This document shows positions 21,268-24,086 of a stretch of DNA of 24,086 nucleotides, one piece after another. The stretch is from Ruminococcaceae bacterium UBA1036. GTDB taxonomy: Bacteria > Bacillota > Clostridia > Oscillospirales > Acutalibacteraceae. The stretch's first letter is position 1. Every line of letters begins with the position of its first letter. The stretch lies in NCBI GenBank assembly GCA_002316805.1, contig DCEF01000021.1, positions 1,645-25,730 of the forward strand, in the 5' to 3' direction. A program made the position numbers and the translations under genes. The notes beneath the pieces are model-generated. The model was given only the letters and a program-made list of their open reading frames with translations, ran no database searches and had not been told where the DNA came from.

Positions 21268-22334
21268 AGTATTGCCCCGTACTTGTCGGCGAGAGGCTCA
21301 AGGACTTCTCTGCCAACAGGCGAGTTGGAGTCAATTATAAGCCGCCCTTGAAAATACCGGAGGGCGGCCTCAAGTTTGGTGGCGCTGTCTGACCTTATGG
21401 CGACGGGCAGCTTTGCCATGGCACTGTTGGCGCCGAGGATCCTGGCGTCGCTTATACTATCTATTTTTACAAGCGCAGCGGATACTTCTTCATCGTCAAG
21501 GTTTATAAGCTTATCGCCGAGCAGGCTTGAGCAGTGTATCGGCCTGCTGAAACGTATATCGTCGCCAAGGAAAAATGTTTCCCATTCGGTGGAAGCGGCA
21601 TAGCAGTCAGGCTCTTCGGGAATTTCCGGAGGGCCGTATTTTTTCATGATGGCTTTCACAGCACGCAAATGCGCCTGAGAAGTATTTTTCCCGCAGGCAA
21701 TAAGCCTGACACCGATGCCGAGCAGCGGGCGTATGAGCTCTGCAAACACTTCCGGTGTGCAGCCTGCCGGTGCGTCAGCAACAACGGCAAGAGGCACAGA
21801 AGCATACGGTACAGCATTTTTGAGGACCGATACCATTGATTCGTCAGGAATTCCGCAGAGCCCGACTGCAGAAGCGCCCATTGCCTGCAAAGTGATGAGC
21901 GCAGGAAGAAATTTTTCTTCTGCGTTACTGCCTGCTGAAAGGCAGCAGAAAACAGGTATTTTGAGTCCCCTTGCGGCAAGGAGCGACGCCCTCATGTCGG
22001 CAAGTGATGTCTGGCGCTCAAGCAGCAGAAAACGCGCTCCCAATTTCTTAAGTGAGCATATTTGCCCGCGGCATATGTCGTACACATCTTCGAAGTTGCT
22101 GTCACCCGCAGGCGGAAGCAGGATTCCTGACGGCCCGAGAGTGCCGCACACAGAAACATGGCCTGCCGCTTCCGCCAGCAGACTTTTGCCATATTCCGCG
22201 CGGTGTTGGGTAAGCTGCTTTGGCTGTGCGCAGACAGCGTCAGCCCTGTTTTTAACGCTTTCGGCTGCGTGGGCAGAAAAGTCCCACGCAGTGCTGTCAT
22301 CTAATATTAGTGGAAGCTCAAGAGGAACATCCAT
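21261..22334 (-). CDS. Degenerate methionine-synthase-like protein (homocysteine S-methyltransferase domain plus partial pterin-binding domain)
   Basis: A 357-residue protein. Residues about 1-235 follow the homocysteine methyltransferase barrel of MetH/BHMT: GTLGPSG at 64-70 (family: xxGPxG), FLLLERQTSLADMRASLLAAR (in parts: LLLERQTSL with Glu106, ASLLAARGLKIPVF) and a final GVRLIACGKNTSQAHL. The three zinc-binding cysteines do not look intact: the usual G-x-N-C is GLCG (Cys160 displaced by one) and the usual G-G-C-C-G is LIACG (a single Cys214). Residues about 305-357 resemble the start of the MetH pterin-binding barrel (VAIRSDS, LEAALRYFQGRLIIDSNS) and then stop. Lies 29 bases behind argS on the same strand, so probably in its operon; ribosome binding is weak (GGATGG 15 bases away). 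Confidence 0.7.
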   Translation of the reverse strand: MDVPLELPLILDDSTAWDFSAHAAESVKNRADAVCAQPKQLTQHRAEYGKSLLAEAAGHVSVCGTLGPSGILLPPAGDSNFEDVYDICRGQICSLKKLGARFLLLERQTSLADMRASLLAARGLKIPVFCCLSAGSNAEEKFLPALITLQAMGASAVGLCGIPDESMVSVLKNAVPYASVPLAVVADAPAGCTPEVFAELIRPLLGIGVRLIACGKNTSQAHLRAVKAIMKKYGPPEIPEEPDCYAASTEWETFFLGDDIRFSRPIHCSSLLGDKLINLDDEEVSAALVKIDSISDARILGANSAMAKLPVAIRSDSATKLEAALRYFQGRLIIDSNSPVGREVLEPLADKYGAILY

Positions 22335-22363
22335 GATTTTATTGTACTGCCATCCTTTCTTGA

Positions 22364-24058
22364 TTACATACTTTCAGGCGCTGCTATTTTGAACATGGAA
22401 AGCACGTTTTCGAGCACTGTTGAAGTTGCCAGGCAAAGGTTGAGGCGGGCCGCCGTAAGGCTTTCGTTTTCACCTTTTACGCGGCACGCTGTGTAAAATT
22501 TATGGAACAGTGTTGCGAGCGTGATGAGGTACCTCATCATTCTTGCCGGGTCGTAGTCGCGCGCCGAAGCGATGATTTCACTTGTGCAGATGGAGAGGTG
22601 CCGGATGAGGTTGGTTTCTTCTGGCGTATTCAGAAGGGCGAGCTCCTCATCTGTGCATTTGCGCGGGTGCACGCCTTCAGAAGCGAGCTTTTTCAGTATG
22701 CTGCATATGCGCGCATGAGCGTACTGCACATAATAGACAGGATTCTGTGAATCGTGCTTTACAGCAAGGTCAAGGTCAAAATCCATCTGTGAAGTGGCCT
22801 CACGCAGGTTAAAGTAAAAACGCGCTGCATCTACAGGTACTTCGTCGAGCAAGTCGGCAAGCTGTATGGCTTTGCCGGTGCGCTTGCTCATGCGAACGAC
22901 TTCATCTCCGCGCACAAGGCGCACGAGCTGAATTAAAATCACGTCAAGCCGGCTGCTGTCTATGCCGATGGCTTTCATGGCGCCCTTCATGCGCGCAACA
23001 TGGCCGTGGTGGTCGGCACCCCAGACGTCGATGACGCGTTCAAAGCCACGCTTGACGAATTTGTTGCGATGGTAGGCAATATCTGCCGCAAAGTAAGTCG
23101 GTGTACCATTCTGGCGTATGAGGACCTCGTCTTTTTCGCCGCCCTGGGCTGTTGCACGGTACCAGAGCGCATCGTCCTTCTCATAGGTGAGGCCGCGGTC
23201 TTTCAGTATCTGAATCGTTTCGTCGAGCTCACCATCTTTGTGAAGCGTGCTTTCCAAAAACCAGTTGTCGTAAACAATGCGGTATTTTTCGAGGTCGGAT
23301 TTCATTTTGGCTATGTTTCGCGGCAGGGCATAATCAGTAAGGGCCTTATCACGGACCTCGTCTGAAACGCAGACGTATTTGTCGCCATAGATTTTGGCAA
23401 ATTCCTGTGCGCTCTCTTTTATGTCATCGCCATGGTAACCGTCTTCGGGGAACTCAACAGCGCCTTCCCCCTTGTATATCTGCAGGTAGCGCGCGCCGAG
23501 CGAATGGCCGAACTTCAGGATCTGGTTGCCTGCGTCGTTGACGTAGAACTCACGCGTAACATCGAAGCCGGCAGCTTCAAGCACGGAGGCGAGGCAGTCA
23601 CCGAGTGCACCACCGCGCGCGTTGCCCATGTGCATAGGCCCAGTGGGGTTTGCCGAGACATACTCGACCATGACTTTCTTTTTTTTGCCCCAGTTGCTGC
23701 GCCCGTAATCTTTGCCTGCCGCAAGGATTTCCTTAATGACGTCTACATAAAATTTACGCCCGAAAAAGAAATTGAGGAACCCGGGGCCGGCCGTTTCGAA
23801 CCGGTCAAAATATGTGCGGTCAAGGTCAATGTTGCGTGATATAGTTTCTGCAATTTTACGCGGCGCCATATGGAACGGCTTTGCGCAAACCATGGCTGCA
23901 TTGGCTGCGCGGTCGCCATGTGTGTGGTCGGCCGGCGTTTCTACGTTGAAATCGGGCACTTCCGCCTTAGGCAGCTCGCCCTGCTCCATGCTTTTGCGGA
24001 TAGCTTCGGCAATTGCTTTTCTTAGGTTGTCAGTGGCCTGCAGTTCAATTTTTGACAT
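22364..24058 (-). CDS. argS: Arginine--tRNA ligase
   Basis: A complete 564-residue class I aminoacyl-tRNA synthetase that charges tRNA-Arg. Domain order: N-terminal Add-1-like domain (about 1-110), catalytic Rossmann core with EYVSANPTGPMHMGNARGGALGD (the HIGH motif appears as HMGN), the KMSKS loop as RMSKRTGKAIQLADLLDEV (in parts: RMSKRTG), and a C-terminal DALR-type anticodon-binding helical domain ending YTACRVKGENESLTAARLNL (in parts: LFHKFYTACRV). AAGGAGG lies at 24071-24077, twelve bases ahead of the start, slightly far but unambiguous. The promoter is outside the window. The methionine-synthase-like gene follows after 29 bases on the same strand. Confidence 0.96.
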   Translation of the reverse strand: MSKIELQATDNLRKAIAEAIRKSMEQGELPKAEVPDFNVETPADHTHGDRAANAAMVCAKPFHMAPRKIAETISRNIDLDRTYFDRFETAGPGFLNFFFGRKFYVDVIKEILAAGKDYGRSNWGKKKKVMVEYVSANPTGPMHMGNARGGALGDCLASVLEAAGFDVTREFYVNDAGNQILKFGHSLGARYLQIYKGEGAVEFPEDGYHGDDIKESAQEFAKIYGDKYVCVSDEVRDKALTDYALPRNIAKMKSDLEKYRIVYDNWFLESTLHKDGELDETIQILKDRGLTYEKDDALWYRATAQGGEKDEVLIRQNGTPTYFAADIAYHRNKFVKRGFERVIDVWGADHHGHVARMKGAMKAIGIDSSRLDVILIQLVRLVRGDEVVRMSKRTGKAIQLADLLDEVPVDAARFYFNLREATSQMDFDLDLAVKHDSQNPVYYVQYAHARICSILKKLASEGVHPRKCTDEELALLNTPEETNLIRHLSICTSEIIASARDYDPARMMRYLITLATLFHKFYTACRVKGENESLTAARLNLCLATSTVLENVLSMFKIAAPESM

Positions 24059-24086
24059 CGCTGTTTTTTGCCTCCTTGACGGTGAT

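Noticed and set aside
21261..22334. Frameshifted full MetH, with the missing part in the downstream region
   Set aside because: The minus-strand frames over 20910-21260 show no pterin-binding, cap or cobalamin-binding motifs, so there is no continuation to recover.
1..24086. Mobile elements, CRISPR arrays, prophage or defence islands
   Set aside because: No transposase, integrase or phage protein was recognised, no regularly spaced direct repeats were seen, and nearly all intergenic space is explained by promoters, terminators and the tRNA.

Overview
The window looks like an ordinary chromosomal stretch of a Gram-positive Clostridia-type bacterium, most plausibly in the Oscillospiraceae/Ruminococcaceae sphere. 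The placement is an inference from gene content and style: strong AAGGAGG ribosome binding sites with occasional TTG starts, UppP and VanZ proteins, a type I-beta DAHP synthase, a CCA-encoding tRNA and a fused Memo-AMMECR1 protein. I see no transposase, integrase, phage gene, CRISPR array or rRNA, and no obvious break in base composition.

Layout. (1) 1-5412, plus strand: the tail of an ECF-type sigma factor, a six-pass membrane protein, one ABC ATPase and three tandem related permeases, all tightly spaced or overlapping. This is one export-type ABC operon that ends in a large hairpin at 5465-5514. (2) 5570-10342: a complete branched-chain amino acid (Liv-type) uptake operon, livJ-livH-livM-livG-livF. 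It starts from a consensus promoter whose leader contains a strong intrinsic terminator and a competing smaller hairpin, which together look like an attenuator. It ends in an intrinsic terminator. (3) 10367-12735: a two-gene operon for the AmmeMemoRadiSam system (Memo/LigB-AMMECR1 fusion plus radical SAM enzyme), of unknown function. It has its own promoter and shares a bidirectional terminator with a convergent AI-2E family membrane protein (12734-13918, minus). (4) 13919-16625: a flavoprotein with a compact four-cysteine motif, undecaprenyl-diphosphatase, a stand-alone tRNA-Trp with its own promoter and terminator, and a VanZ family protein. (5) 16626-20026: DAHP synthase, an XRE-type regulator (minus), a histidine phosphatase and a deoxycytidylate deaminase (minus). 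(6) 20027-24086: the rRNA dimethyltransferase RsmA with a small membrane protein behind it, and on the minus strand argS followed by a truncated, zinc-ligand-poor relative of the N-terminal half of cobalamin-dependent methionine synthase.

The points most worth a second look are the liv leader attenuator, the related hairpin downstream of uppP, the AmmeMemoRadiSam operon, the degenerate methionine-synthase-like protein behind argS, and the sigma-factor-linked ABC operon with three paralogous permeases for one ATPase. I do not see an unmistakably new multi-gene system. The closest candidates are the AmmeMemoRadiSam pair and the argS-linked degenerate methyltransferase.
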